Both the position numbers and the translations under genes were made by a program. The notes beneath the pieces were generated by a model, which saw nothing but the letters and a program-made list of their open reading frames with translations, made no database searches and was not told the DNA's origin. Shown in pieces: positions 43,701 through 51,278 of a stretch of DNA of 64,000 bases. Every line of letters starts with the position of its first letter. Position 1 is the stretch's first letter. The DNA is from an uncultured Fluviicola sp. (GTDB lineage: Bacteria; Bacteroidota; Bacteroidia; Flavobacteriales_D; Crocinitomicaceae), in the NCBI RefSeq assembly GCF_902168135.1, contig NZ_CABHOL010000025.1:53448-117447 (forward strand), in the 5' to 3' direction.

Positions 43701-44692
43701 CCATCGATGATTACGAAGCTTTCGATACCCTTGGTTTCAAATACCAGTACGTCAAATTCCAATACAACCAGCCGGTTGAGGAAAAGATCTGGGAAGAGAA
43801 TGAATTGAGTGTGCGTTACGAATTTGACTGGAGAGATTCCATTCCGTTCAATTTCGCGGATATCACCAACAGTTCCAGTATCGATCAGCTGATTTACCAG
43901 GCGGGATATTCGGATTACGGGTTATACGAACCTTACTACGGAAGACCTAGTTTGGTCAATAAATCGGGAATTGACTACCACATTACCAAATACTATCCGA
44001 ATGACACCGTTGCACGGACCGGTATGATTTCAAAAGGAGTAAAAACAGGCTGCTGGAAGTATTTCAATTACTTCGGAAAAAAATTGATGGAAGTGGAATA
44101 CTTTGACAGTATTATTACCGTAAACGACAGCATTAAATTCAAATCAAAAGGTATTGTTTACTACCTGGATGAACACGATAATCCTTTGAGCAAAAACTGG
44201 ATCATTGAAAAATTCGAGAAGTACGATTGTTCCCATACAGATCATAATGAAGAACGTATGCTGTATTGCTTCTGGGAAAAAGACAGTACCCAGCACCGGA
44301 AGAACGGCTACGTTAAAAACTATTACGACAATGGCTCCATTCAAAACGAAGGCTGGGTGAAAGACGGATTGCCGACCGGAATCTGGAAACTTTACGACGT
44401 TAACGGGAATCTGAACCAGGTGGGTGAATACGTCATGGGTAAACGCAACGGAAGATGGCTTAAAGGTGATTTGGGAAGTGTGAAGAACATGAGCGAAATC
44501 TGTCTGAACCCGAACCTGGAAAACCTGGATGCTATTTTGAGCTACCAGGAGAAACTACTGGATGTGAGCGTCATCACCTATCAGCTCGGGAAGGAACTGA
44601 AGCGAAAATATTACGGAATTAACATGAACAACGGGGATGCCCCGGAAGGTTATTATGGAGAAGAAGACATGTACATGAATTACGGGGAATAG
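40784..44692 (+). CDS. Large exported MORN/YwqK-repeat protein
   Basis: This 1302-aa protein has a signal peptide (cleavage near VHSQ). It contains many MORN_2/YwqK-type units, with motifs such as LDGLKNGPYTMHRN, YYENGQLQYRFEVKDGKL, YLNGKAEGVWIYKD, YRNGNLQGPYTTMNWKGDT and YYDNGSIQNEGWVKDGLPTGIWKLYDVNGN. A very acidic stretch (~365-400, EEEN..EGEEAYEDEYYDYAPELEYD) interrupts the array. YwqK-like repeats occur in antitoxin YwqK and in Bacteroidota surface proteins; here the size and export suggest a structural or adhesive function. A second gene-size truncation or frameshift is not seen. -7-like TAATTTCG is at 40761-40768. Confidence 0.88.
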   Translation: MINNALERNFISMIVLSLSSLFVHSQTDKVTIEGKSYYVYPHQQAVVGIQDYYLNFADRKEVIQRDDRNEKIISVTEEPITETEKKKAIKFPKSYKKYIKEFEEILEKYPYFMVSTDYSITIDPTPSLVSLPDGDYVMFYRDIPYISKRVLRYKNDIVAAYFSIKNNLIEGNSTWYTPDGKVVKIGNYLSSEKTGTWKWFEYTQKMDETYTYNPKESLESRFQKLVYDTTKTTITFLDGLKNGPYTMHRNQELMTSGNFLADQASGAWEVYTYKTTVSFDKKGKLIITRGKDKILIDRYTLRSDKKRGKSPIIRHGIIPYEFMGSNRGDSLVLVNSSQASPTFDDYDPGYETDFPDFINFLSINEKEEENLELPEEELTSYEGEEAYEDEYYDYAPELEYDPDADPNYNPNEFYEFVNKKRYKLNDLIDSMGYLYAYEGIVEHYYENGQLQYRFEVKDGKLLKEEPVYWDNGTIANEVIFIADSNQYVQRFYDYNGVKYHETWHDSKGNILNNPSGLKPDIMTIDNKDYDRNYGNPTIIYSEDKEIKKDAMPEKMLLIEELFKVDSSVAKAVYFYPKIRTLNVFEMNLMGDTVSTQEVVFSEDYMNVNAIKTRQYKNLTLRTIQNGTLDEYWKASLSDTVPIEKLAFYWEYKYAVEKDNELLVNGKPFTGTFKLTDKTGGFSVKATDKSIQLSLPTMKTDLKLYQSAVKSYLKSKKRNDLLLGYVSEFGGSGQLSHVIAGFFPELYGTFSALYERPAYKLDGQSHSEEELYSRSVTSEQSSRLTQAAGKYLNGKAEGVWIYKDQAGKVRSTIGYKNGEPHGDSFDYGVAFPKPKPQKELEEEYYGYEDPIEKYEEYPLKKTYYLESKSTYRNGNLQGPYTTMNWKGDTLTYSNFVDGAKEGLEFKRNKLFFSQSYYRNGYLDGNVKTYFTNPEKDSVLIFDLGFKNGALQGESVAYHSNGKLAKKGFFLSGQPIDDYEAFDTLGFKYQYVKFQYNQPVEEKIWEENELSVRYEFDWRDSIPFNFADITNSSSIDQLIYQAGYSDYGLYEPYYGRPSLVNKSGIDYHITKYYPNDTVARTGMISKGVKTGCWKYFNYFGKKLMEVEYFDSIITVNDSIKFKSKGIVYYLDEHDNPLSKNWIIEKFEKYDCSHTDHNEERMLYCFWEKDSTQHRKNGYVKNYYDNGSIQNEGWVKDGLPTGIWKLYDVNGNLNQVGEYVMGKRNGRWLKGDLGSVKNMSEICLNPNLENLDAILSYQEKLLDVSVITYQLGKELKRKYYGINMNNGDAPEGYYGEEDMYMNYGE

Positions 44693-44799
44693 CTTCGTTT
44701 ACAGGTGTAACCGGATTTCAAAGGGGTTTTCTCCGACCTTTTGGAACCGTTCGCTAAACAAGTCATACACTTTACATAAATCCCACATTATTAGTTACT

Positions 44800-44827
44800 T
44801 TGAATAACTGTTTTGGTCGTAACTTTG
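44800..44827 (+). promoter_or_regulatory. Bacteroidota-type promoter of the MarR gene
   Basis: TTG (44800-44802), a 17-nt spacer and TAACTTTG (44820-44827, exact TAnnTTTG) precede the ATG at 44859. Confidence 0.7.
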
Positions 44828-44858
44828 AATTTAGCTGAAAACCTGAAATCAAAAAAGT

Positions 44859-45317
44859 ATGATTGAAATAGAAAATACTAACATGGCAAAATTGATTGAA
44901 CTAATTGATTCGATCAAGGACATGCGTTATATTATCCAGGCCTATTTTAAGAAACGTTTGAAAAACAATGACCTGGGAATTACCGTTGAAATGCTGGAAG
45001 TATTAATGGTATTATCGCGGGGAAATAAAATCAATCAGAAAGAAATTGCAGACCGCGTTCGAAAGAATAAAGCCAACCTCACTCCCATCATTCACAAACT
45101 TTCCCTGAAAGGCTTGCTGCTTCGAAAAGAAGATCCCAAAGACAGAAGGAACAACATCATTTCTTTAACCGAGAAAGGCAAAAAGCTGTGCACCACTTAC
45201 GACGCCATGTTCGAAGAATTCTATGCCGGTTTTCTAAATGATGTAGACATCCAAAACCTGGATAAAACCATTAGTATGCTCCGCAAAATCGGGCAGCAGG
45301 TTTCCAGTATAGATTAA
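44859..45317 (+). CDS. MarR family transcriptional regulator
   Basis: This 152-aa winged-helix regulator has the recognition region NQKEIADRVRKNKANLTPIIHKLSLKGLL (~58-88) and the wing RKEDPKDRRNNIISLTEKGKKL (~90-112), both typical of MarR. The N- and C-terminal helices form the dimer interface. A second in-frame ATG (MAKL, codon 9) is possible. The ligand is unknown, and no divergent target gene is adjacent. An antisense small frame follows. Confidence 0.93.
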   Translation: MIEIENTNMAKLIELIDSIKDMRYIIQAYFKKRLKNNDLGITVEMLEVLMVLSRGNKINQKEIADRVRKNKANLTPIIHKLSLKGLLLRKEDPKDRRNNIISLTEKGKKLCTTYDAMFEEFYAGFLNDVDIQNLDKTISMLRKIGQQVSSID

Positions 45318-45327
45318 TTAGCCTGGA

Positions 45328-45435
45328 CTAATTTTTCGTTTTTGTTAATCCTCTCAGAAAAATAATTTCGTCCTTCAATTCGGAAATCAATCTTTCGTAA
45401 ATCTCATTCTCCGATTTGTCTGTTACTACCTTCAT
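45328..45435 (-). CDS. Small coiled-coil ORF (35 aa), possible XRE-regulator tail fragment
   Basis: The 35-codon frame starts at ATG 45433-45435 and reads MKVVTDKSENEIYERLIS then ELKDEIIFLRGL near its end. That E-R-L-I-x-E-L-K-D-E-I-x-F-L-R pattern is familiar as the C-terminal coiled coil of Bacteroidota HTH-XRE regulators. No HTH part precedes it, so this may be a truncated remnant or a genuine microprotein. The evidence is weak. Confidence 0.3.
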   Translation of the reverse strand: MKVVTDKSENEIYERLISELKDEIIFLRGLTKTKN

Positions 45436-45501
45436 TTGAGTTGTATTTGAATAAGCTTGTTATGTAACTTCCGGTCCCGGAGGTAGCATAATTCCGGCTG
45501 T

Positions 45502-45534
45502 ATATCCGGTTTTCTCTTATAATCCGGATATTTT
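45502..45534 (+). terminator. Possible terminator hairpin
   Basis: An 8-bp perfect stem (ATATCCGG/CCGGATAT) with a 14-nt loop is followed by a short T run, in the gap between the MarR gene and the lipoprotein cassette. Confidence 0.4.
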
Positions 45535-45674
45535 CATGTAACCAAAGTCACAAATACCGCTTATAAAGTACAAATGAAAATGCAGGATAGAATCAAATAA
45601 TTCACATTTTTGTAACCACTAATTATTTAACCTTGTTGGGAAAGGCCCGAATAAACACTTAACACTATTTAATC

Positions 45675-46013
45675 ATGAAAAAATTATTTTTGATTTGTGG
45701 GATAGCAATTTCTATTGGTGCGATGAATTCATGCAACAAGCAAGATGTTATTAAAACACAACGATCCGAAACTGCGCAGGAAGCGTATTGGAGAACACCC
45801 AATGGATATCTGATTCCATACTCTGAAAAGAACAATTGGAAAGATTATTTAAAACAGAATTTGGAACAGGATAAGTTCGCTCCCATTAAATACTATGGAA
45901 GTAAGTCATGTGTTCTTGAAAACTCAAGATGCAGCTTAGAATGTGTTCAGGTTAGTGATCCGGACGATTGCATTAAAGAAAGCGCATGTGCACCTTGTAT
46001 TAATTGCTGTTAA
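45675..46013 (+). CDS. Small Cys-rich lipoprotein
   Basis: This is a 112-aa protein. MKKLFLICGIAISIGAMNSC carries an SPII lipobox (MNSC). The C-terminal 36 residues hold eight cysteines (from SC at residue ~78 to a terminal CINCC), which suggests a metal site or a disulfide-knotted peptide. The central part (YWRTPNGYLIPYSEKNNWKD) is hydrophilic. It is the first of three co-directional lipoprotein genes, 20 nt before the next. No family is recognised; it is analogous in layout to small exported peptides such as the NVEALA group. Confidence 0.72.
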   Translation: MKKLFLICGIAISIGAMNSCNKQDVIKTQRSETAQEAYWRTPNGYLIPYSEKNNWKDYLKQNLEQDKFAPIKYYGSKSCVLENSRCSLECVQVSDPDDCIKESACAPCINCC

Positions 46014-46033
46014 TTTAATCCCAAACACCAAAC

Positions 46034-47233
46034 ATGAAGGTTTTATTCTATCTCAGTATAGTTAGTGCTATAATCATTCAAGGTTGTGCGAGTAATAAGG
46101 ATATAGGATCCTATGAAGGCAAATTGAGCTTTAATTTTGATACAATTTATCATGACTACTCCATTGACCTGACAAAGCAAATTACTGGAGGAACTGACCT
46201 TCATGTTTCAGATACATCCCTAATTCTAACATATAATTATTGTGGAAACAATCAAATCGTTTGCTTAAATCCATTAAACGATGATTACTCCGTTTTAAAC
46301 CTGGAAAGCGGATGCCTGAAAGTTTTTACGAAACAAACAAAAACCGGTTATTACGTGTTAAAGCGTGATGGAGAACTACTAACATTTGATCAGTCAGATG
46401 AAAGCAAGATCCCAAATGCACTGAAATTGAACACTTCAGGAATTCAGGGTAAAGTGCTTACGAATCTAAAATCTGATTCTTTACTATGGAAATTGGGATT
46501 AGATATTGAACAGTATAAACCCGGATCAGGAATGCTGTACAATATCCCTGACAGTATATTCTATTTCAGAGTCATGAAAAGTTTTGATACTGATAAAGGA
46601 GTTTATTCAAAAGAAAATTCAGATTTTCCCATTTTTTGCAGATACAATTTAGTCACCGGAGAAAAACGTTTTTTCGGAAAAAAGCCCCTCTCAGTTGAAA
46701 GAAGCTGGTATGGACTCTGCAGTGAAATTTATGATTTGTATATAGGAGACTCTATCATTGTCAGCGAAGGAGCTAATGCCCAAATAAAAATAATCAACAC
46801 GCTGCAAAACAAGACAAAAACTATAACTGTTAAAAGTAGATACGATACTACCCCAATTAAAGAATTCGTAATTCCAAAAAGCAGGGAAAATGCAAAAACA
46901 TTAAAATTGCAGCATTTCCTCGAGTCGCCGTTATACGAAGCCATTTATTACAACCCATACACCAAATACTATTACCGTATTTTCCACCCTGCAATTGACA
47001 AGTATAATTCAAACGGTCTATTGAATACAAGCTATGATAAACCCTGCGTTCTAATGATTCTTGATCAGAACTTCTCATTAATCGACGAAGTAATTTTACC
47101 TCTAAAAGCAGCTCAGGCATTTCAGCTCCGACCTATAAAATCAGGAATAGAAGTTTGTCTCCCGGACTTAAACATTCAAACAAGTAAAAACAGCAAATTT
47201 GCCTTTCTTAAAATAACTCACTCCCCTCGATGA
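46034..47233 (+). CDS. DUF4221-like propeller lipoprotein
   Basis: This is a 399-aa protein with lipobox IIQGC at the end of its signal peptide. The beta-rich body has repeated strands (LHVSDTSLILTYNYCGNNQIVCLNPLND, KTGYYVLKRDGELLTFDQ, YNPYTKYYYRIFHP, DQNFSLIDEVILP) and matches my recollection of DUF4221, a predicted six-bladed propeller family of Bacteroidota; by-eye assignment. It reads AT-richer than the housekeeping genes, possibly through transfer. It overlaps the thioredoxin-like gene by 4 nt (ATGA). Confidence 0.72.
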   Translation: MKVLFYLSIVSAIIIQGCASNKDIGSYEGKLSFNFDTIYHDYSIDLTKQITGGTDLHVSDTSLILTYNYCGNNQIVCLNPLNDDYSVLNLESGCLKVFTKQTKTGYYVLKRDGELLTFDQSDESKIPNALKLNTSGIQGKVLTNLKSDSLLWKLGLDIEQYKPGSGMLYNIPDSIFYFRVMKSFDTDKGVYSKENSDFPIFCRYNLVTGEKRFFGKKPLSVERSWYGLCSEIYDLYIGDSIIVSEGANAQIKIINTLQNKTKTITVKSRYDTTPIKEFVIPKSRENAKTLKLQHFLESPLYEAIYYNPYTKYYYRIFHPAIDKYNSNGLLNTSYDKPCVLMILDQNFSLIDEVILPLKAAQAFQLRPIKSGIEVCLPDLNIQTSKNSKFAFLKITHSPR

Positions 47234-47667
47234 AACTATTACCTTTAATATCCATTCTTTTTTTGGCTTCATGTAATAATAATGAAACTAAAAATGTTCC
47301 TGACTTGGTTTTAAAGTTTAGCGAGAACCATTTAGACCATTTAATGAAGGAAGGATCCGAAAAAACATTAGTTGTAGTTTTAAATCCTTCAGAATGTGGA
47401 TCCTGTGAAGCAGAAGTAACTAGTTTTGTTAACTCAATTTATCCGAATTTTAAATCAATTACGGTTATTCCAAAGGACATTAAAATTTCTTCGATCATTA
47501 AAAAGTCCAAAACTATTTCTTTGGATAGAAAGGAATTAGATCAGCACGGTCTATTAAATGCCAATGGAAGCATTCTGGTCTTTGAGGGAAAAAGATGTGT
47601 CTATTTTTCACCTATTGATATACTTAACACAGCTCATATGAAAGACACAATTATTGGATTAAAGTAG
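47230..47667 (+). CDS. Thioredoxin-like lipoprotein with CGSC motif
   Basis: This 145-aa protein has the SPII signal MKLLPLISILFLASC. After a short linker, TLVVVLNPSECGSCEAEV places a CxxC (CGSC) in a thioredoxin-fold-like position, followed by a strand (SITVIPKD) and a C-terminal ILVFEGKRCVYFS. A periplasmic-side or cell-surface disulfide role is inferred. Genes for the Cys-rich lipoprotein and a propeller-like protein directly precede it, and the 4-nt overlap indicates translational coupling. Confidence 0.7.
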   Translation: MKLLPLISILFLASCNNNETKNVPDLVLKFSENHLDHLMKEGSEKTLVVVLNPSECGSCEAEVTSFVNSIYPNFKSITVIPKDIKISSIIKKSKTISLDRKELDQHGLLNANGSILVFEGKRCVYFSPIDILNTAHMKDTIIGLK

Positions 47668-47744
47668 CAAAAAATTCTATTCTCCCAACCTGAACCTTAT
47701 TAGTAAACGTTTGTACTGCAAATAGTTTACTAAAAACCTAAAGC

Positions 47745-48608
47745 ATGAAAAGAACCATCAATCCCTATCTCTTCATCGGACTGTTCAGTATTCCGGTGCT
47801 TGTTTTTTCCTGTTCCCAAAACGGGGAATCCAAAAGTCCGGTTAACCTGGAAAGCTCCTATTCAGGCAAGGATTCGGAGCAAAGTGCCGGACTGAGATCT
47901 TCTGCTGCGTATAAAGAAGAAAAAGACCACACTACTCAATCCAAAAAGAAATTGATTAAAACGGGAAACCTCACCATCGAATCCAAACACATCGAAAAGA
48001 GCAAGTCAAACCTGGATGTAGCACTCAAATCACTCGACGGGTATTACGACAACGAGCAATTCAGTAAATCGGATTACGAGTTTCGTTATTCACTCACAGT
48101 ACGTGTACCGGCAAAAAACTTCGACCGGATATTGCAGGTAATCCATCACGGAGACGATGAGATTATTTCCAAAAACATCAAAACCCGCGATGTTAGTACG
48201 GAATATGTGGACATAGAAACGCGTTTAAAAAGTAAAAGAGCTTATCTGCAGCGTTATGAAGACTTCCTTTCCAGGGCAAAAAGCATGGACGAGCTTTTAC
48301 AGATCCAGGAGAAAATCAGGGCCTTGATCGAAGAAATTGAAAGCCAGGAAGGCAGACTTCAATTCCTGGACGACCAGGTCGGTTACAGTACATTAGACAT
48401 CGAATTATACAAAACCATCAGCCGTCCGGATAGTACAACAGAAGAACCGGGTTTCTGGGAAAACGCGAAAAAATCCATTGCAAACGGATGGTCCGGGGTA
48501 GTTGTTCTTTTCCTGGGACTTCTTTCCATCTGGCCGCTTCTGCTGATTCTTGTTCCGGCCGGAATCTATGGCTACAGGAAACTAAAAAATCCAAAGAAAT
48601 CAAATTAA
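47745..48608 (+). CDS. DUF4349 lipoprotein
   Basis: This is a 287-aa protein. The lipobox is FSCS (residues ~20-24) after a signal peptide (MKRTINPYLFIGLFSIPVLV). Then KKLIKTGNLTIESKHIEKS marks DUF4349, followed by SLTVRVPAKNFDRIL and a coiled coil (RAKSMDELLQIQEKIRALIEE). A hydrophobic segment at ~250-275 (WSGVVVLFLGLLSIWPLL) may be a second membrane anchor. The function is unknown; similar proteins in other genomes are near membrane or adhesion genes. Confidence 0.85.
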   Translation: MKRTINPYLFIGLFSIPVLVFSCSQNGESKSPVNLESSYSGKDSEQSAGLRSSAAYKEEKDHTTQSKKKLIKTGNLTIESKHIEKSKSNLDVALKSLDGYYDNEQFSKSDYEFRYSLTVRVPAKNFDRILQVIHHGDDEIISKNIKTRDVSTEYVDIETRLKSKRAYLQRYEDFLSRAKSMDELLQIQEKIRALIEEIESQEGRLQFLDDQVGYSTLDIELYKTISRPDSTTEEPGFWENAKKSIANGWSGVVVLFLGLLSIWPLLLILVPAGIYGYRKLKNPKKSN

Positions 48609-48619
48609 TTCGCCATTGG

Positions 48620-48640
48620 TAATTCGTAATTCGTAATTCG
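48620..48640. repeat. Heptanucleotide tandem repeat (3 x TAATTCG)
   Basis: Three perfect TAATTCG copies lie between a TTG (48616-48618) and a -7-like TATCTTTA (48646-48653) upstream of the M17 aminopeptidase gene. Confidence 0.85.
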
Positions 48641-48673
48641 AATAGTATCTTTACGATTCACGTAATTTCGAAG

Positions 48674-50074
48674 ATGATGAATTTGAATACATCCGCTGCG
48701 TTCGACCAGCAAGAAGGCCTCGTTGTCCTTGTTGGAAAAAAAATGGAAACGCAAACAAAACTACCAAAAGTGGTAGCTGAAGAACTGGAATTGTTCCACA
48801 AAAATGCCGACCAGCAATTCCTGCATCTGCCTTTAAAAGGAAAGCACTTTGTGTTTATTAAAGACCAGGAAACCGATGAAAAACAACGTATTATGGGACA
48901 CAAACTCCGCGGGGTTTTACCCAAAGAAGTGCAAAGTATTTTCATCGACGGAGGAAAATCAAACAGTCTTTTGCTCGCAGAAGGTTTTGCACTTTCCAAT
49001 TACCAATACCTGAGATACCGGAAAGAAGCGAAAAAAGAAAAATATGCATTGGAAACGATCGATTTTTCAGCAAAGATCACTGCTTCAGCTATTGAAGAAC
49101 TAAGTGCAACTTTGAAAGCCGTATTCTGGGCGCGCGACCTGGTTAATGAACCGGTTTCCGGCTTAAATGCCACCCAATTGGCAGAAGCCATCGAAGAAAA
49201 GGGAAAAGAAGCCAAATTTTCGGTAACGATCCTGGAAAAATCCAAGATTGAAGCATTGAAAATGGGTGGATTATTGGCCGTTAATAAAGGTTCTGTTGAT
49301 CCCCCGACATTTACTATTATCGAATACAAACCGAAAAAAGCCAGCAACAAAAAACCGATTGTTTTGGTCGGAAAAGGAGTTGTTTACGATACCGGAGGTT
49401 TGAGCCTGAAACCAACTGCCGGTTCCATGGATGCCATGAAATCAGACATGGCAGGAGCCGCGATGATGGCCGGAACCATCTATGCTGCAGCTATGATGGA
49501 GCTTCCTATCCATTTGATCGGGCTCATCCCGGCTACAGACAACCGTCCGGGATTAAATGCTTATACCCCGGGTGACATCATTACCATGTATGACGGAACA
49601 ACCGTAGAGGTATTAAATACAGATGCCGAAGGGCGCATGATCCTTGCAGATGCATTGGCTTACTCCGAGAAATTCAAACCGGAATTGGTGATCGATGCAG
49701 CAACCTTAACAGGAGCAGCTGCGCGCGCAATCGGAACACGTGCTTCCATTATGATGGGGAATGCCGATAGAAAATACTTCACCATGCTGAATGATGCAGG
49801 AATGGAAACCTACGAACGCATGGTTGAATTTCCATTCTGGGACGACTACTACGACGATATGAAATCCAAAATTGCCGATTTGAACAACATCGGGAACGGA
49901 TATGCAGGAATGATCACAGCAGGAAAATTCCTGGAGCATTTCGTAAAAGCGCCCTATATCCATATGGATATCGCAGGACCGGCTTTCCTGGACAGACCTC
50001 AGGATTACCGTGGTGTTGGAGGAACAGGAACAGGAATTCGCTTAATGATCAACTTTTTAAAACGCCTGGCATAA
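48674..50074 (+). CDS. Leucyl aminopeptidase (M17) family protein
   Basis: This 466-aa di-zinc aminopeptidase removes N-terminal residues from peptides in the cytoplasm. The catalytic C-terminal half has VGKGVVYDTGGLSLKP (~234-250, catalytic Lys/Asp), MKSDMAGAA and NTDAEGRMILADAL (~314, Asp/Glu ligands and Arg), and AATLTGAAARAIG. The N-terminal ~165 residues are the variable macro-like domain. It is 2 nt before pdxA on the same strand, so probably co-transcribed. Confidence 0.94.
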   Translation: MMNLNTSAAFDQQEGLVVLVGKKMETQTKLPKVVAEELELFHKNADQQFLHLPLKGKHFVFIKDQETDEKQRIMGHKLRGVLPKEVQSIFIDGGKSNSLLLAEGFALSNYQYLRYRKEAKKEKYALETIDFSAKITASAIEELSATLKAVFWARDLVNEPVSGLNATQLAEAIEEKGKEAKFSVTILEKSKIEALKMGGLLAVNKGSVDPPTFTIIEYKPKKASNKKPIVLVGKGVVYDTGGLSLKPTAGSMDAMKSDMAGAAMMAGTIYAAAMMELPIHLIGLIPATDNRPGLNAYTPGDIITMYDGTTVEVLNTDAEGRMILADALAYSEKFKPELVIDAATLTGAAARAIGTRASIMMGNADRKYFTMLNDAGMETYERMVEFPFWDDYYDDMKSKIADLNNIGNGYAGMITAGKFLEHFVKAPYIHMDIAGPAFLDRPQDYRGVGGTGTGIRLMINFLKRLA

Positions 50075-50075
50075 G

Positions 50076-51194
50076 ATGGAAAAAGAGAAAGAAAAAATCA
50101 AAGAAGAAGGCCGTGCAGTTCCTATTCGTGTAGGAATTTCAATCGGAGATATCAACGGGATCGGGCCGGAAGTAGTGATCAAATCATTAGCAGACAACCG
50201 CATGTTGCTGGATTGTACACCGATCATTTACGCATCGTCCAAAACCATTTCCTTTCATAAAAAAGCGTTGAACGAACCTGAATTCAATTACCAGACCTGC
50301 AAGACGGCTAATGAAGCTGTTAACCGCAAAATCAATATCATTAATGTCTGGAATGAAGAAGTTCAGTTCGAATTAGGAAAAGGAACCGAAGCAAGCGGGA
50401 AATATGCCTTTCTTTCCCTGGAAAAAGCAACAGAAGATTTAGCTGCCGGAAAAATTGATGTATTGGTGACAGCCCCGATTTCCAAAGAAGCAATCGGGAA
50501 AGCAGGATTTCAATTCCCGGGACATACGGAGTACCTGGCACACTTGGCAGGAATGGACGAAGCATTGATGATGATGGTCAGTGGCTCACTTCGTGTAGCT
50601 CTGGTTACAACACACGTTCCTTTAAAAGACGTTTCAGGCACTTTGACGCGCGAAAAGATCCTGGCAAAGATCAAAGCACTGGACAATAGTCTGAAAAAAG
50701 ACTTCGGGATCCAGCGTCCGAAAATTGCCGTTTTTGGAGTAAATCCGCACGCCGGGGAAAACGGAAAAATGGGGGCTGAAGAAGCAGAAATCATTACTCC
50801 GGCAATCAATATGGCCAGAAATGAAGACATTTTTGCACTCGGACCATTTCCTGCCGACGGATTCTTTGGAAGCCCGAATCGCAGTCAATACGATGCCGTG
50901 CTGGCCATGTACCACGACCAGGGATTGGCAGCTTTCAAAGCATTGGCTTTTGAGGACGGTGTAAACTACACTGCAGGATTACCGATCGTAAGAACATCAC
51001 CGGATCACGGGACAGCGTTTGACATTGCCGGGAAAAATGAAGCGAATCCGCAATCCATGAGAAGCGCTATTTACCTGGCAATTGATATTTTCAATACCCG
51101 CAAATTTTTGAAAGAGATCGCGGCGAATCCATTGCAGGTTCAGGAGTCGGCACCTCACCGAAAAAGAGGAGACAGACAACATGAAATTGAGTAA
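50076..51194 (+). CDS. pdxA: 4-hydroxythreonine-4-phosphate dehydrogenase
   Basis: This 372-aa enzyme makes the precursor of pyridoxal phosphate by NAD-dependent oxidation of 4-phosphohydroxy-L-threonine. Motifs are GISIGDINGIGPEV (~21-34), PISKEAIGKAGFQFPGHTEYLAHLAG (metal-site His), TTHVPLKDV, NPHAGENGKMGAEEAEII, and MYHDQGLAAFK (metal His). A ~10-residue basic leader precedes the family start; the KKLKRRGDR-like basic tail is an ordinary extension. It is between pepA-like and yceD genes. Confidence 0.96.
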   Translation: MEKEKEKIKEEGRAVPIRVGISIGDINGIGPEVVIKSLADNRMLLDCTPIIYASSKTISFHKKALNEPEFNYQTCKTANEAVNRKINIINVWNEEVQFELGKGTEASGKYAFLSLEKATEDLAAGKIDVLVTAPISKEAIGKAGFQFPGHTEYLAHLAGMDEALMMMVSGSLRVALVTTHVPLKDVSGTLTREKILAKIKALDNSLKKDFGIQRPKIAVFGVNPHAGENGKMGAEEAEIITPAINMARNEDIFALGPFPADGFFGSPNRSQYDAVLAMYHDQGLAAFKALAFEDGVNYTAGLPIVRTSPDHGTAFDIAGKNEANPQSMRSAIYLAIDIFNTRKFLKEIAANPLQVQESAPHRKRGDRQHEIE

Positions 51195-51252
51195 GAAAAT
51201 AAAATTTAGACGAATAAAATTGAGAATAAGTATCATTTCGTTTATTTTTTTC

Positions 51253-51260
51253 TACCTTTG
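51253..51260 (+). promoter_or_regulatory. -7 promoter box of the yceD-rpmF-plsX-fabH cluster
   Basis: TACCTTTG matches TAnnTTTG exactly, 18 nt before the GTG at 51279. No TTG at the right -33 distance. Confidence 0.6.
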
Positions 51261-51278
51261 CCCTCCAATTTTTGTGTA

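Larger units (their letters stand above)
45318..45674. other. Intergenic region with small antisense frame and hairpin
   Basis: This 357-bp gap holds a 35-codon minus-strand frame (45328-45435) and the palindromic stem ATATCCGG (45502-45509) pairing with CCGGATAT (45524-45531), followed by TTTT. Otherwise it is AT-rich. Confidence 0.5.

Noticed and set aside
51258..51278. TTG start for the YceD gene
   Set aside because: It is inside the TACCTTTG box; GTG 51279 is the more natural start.
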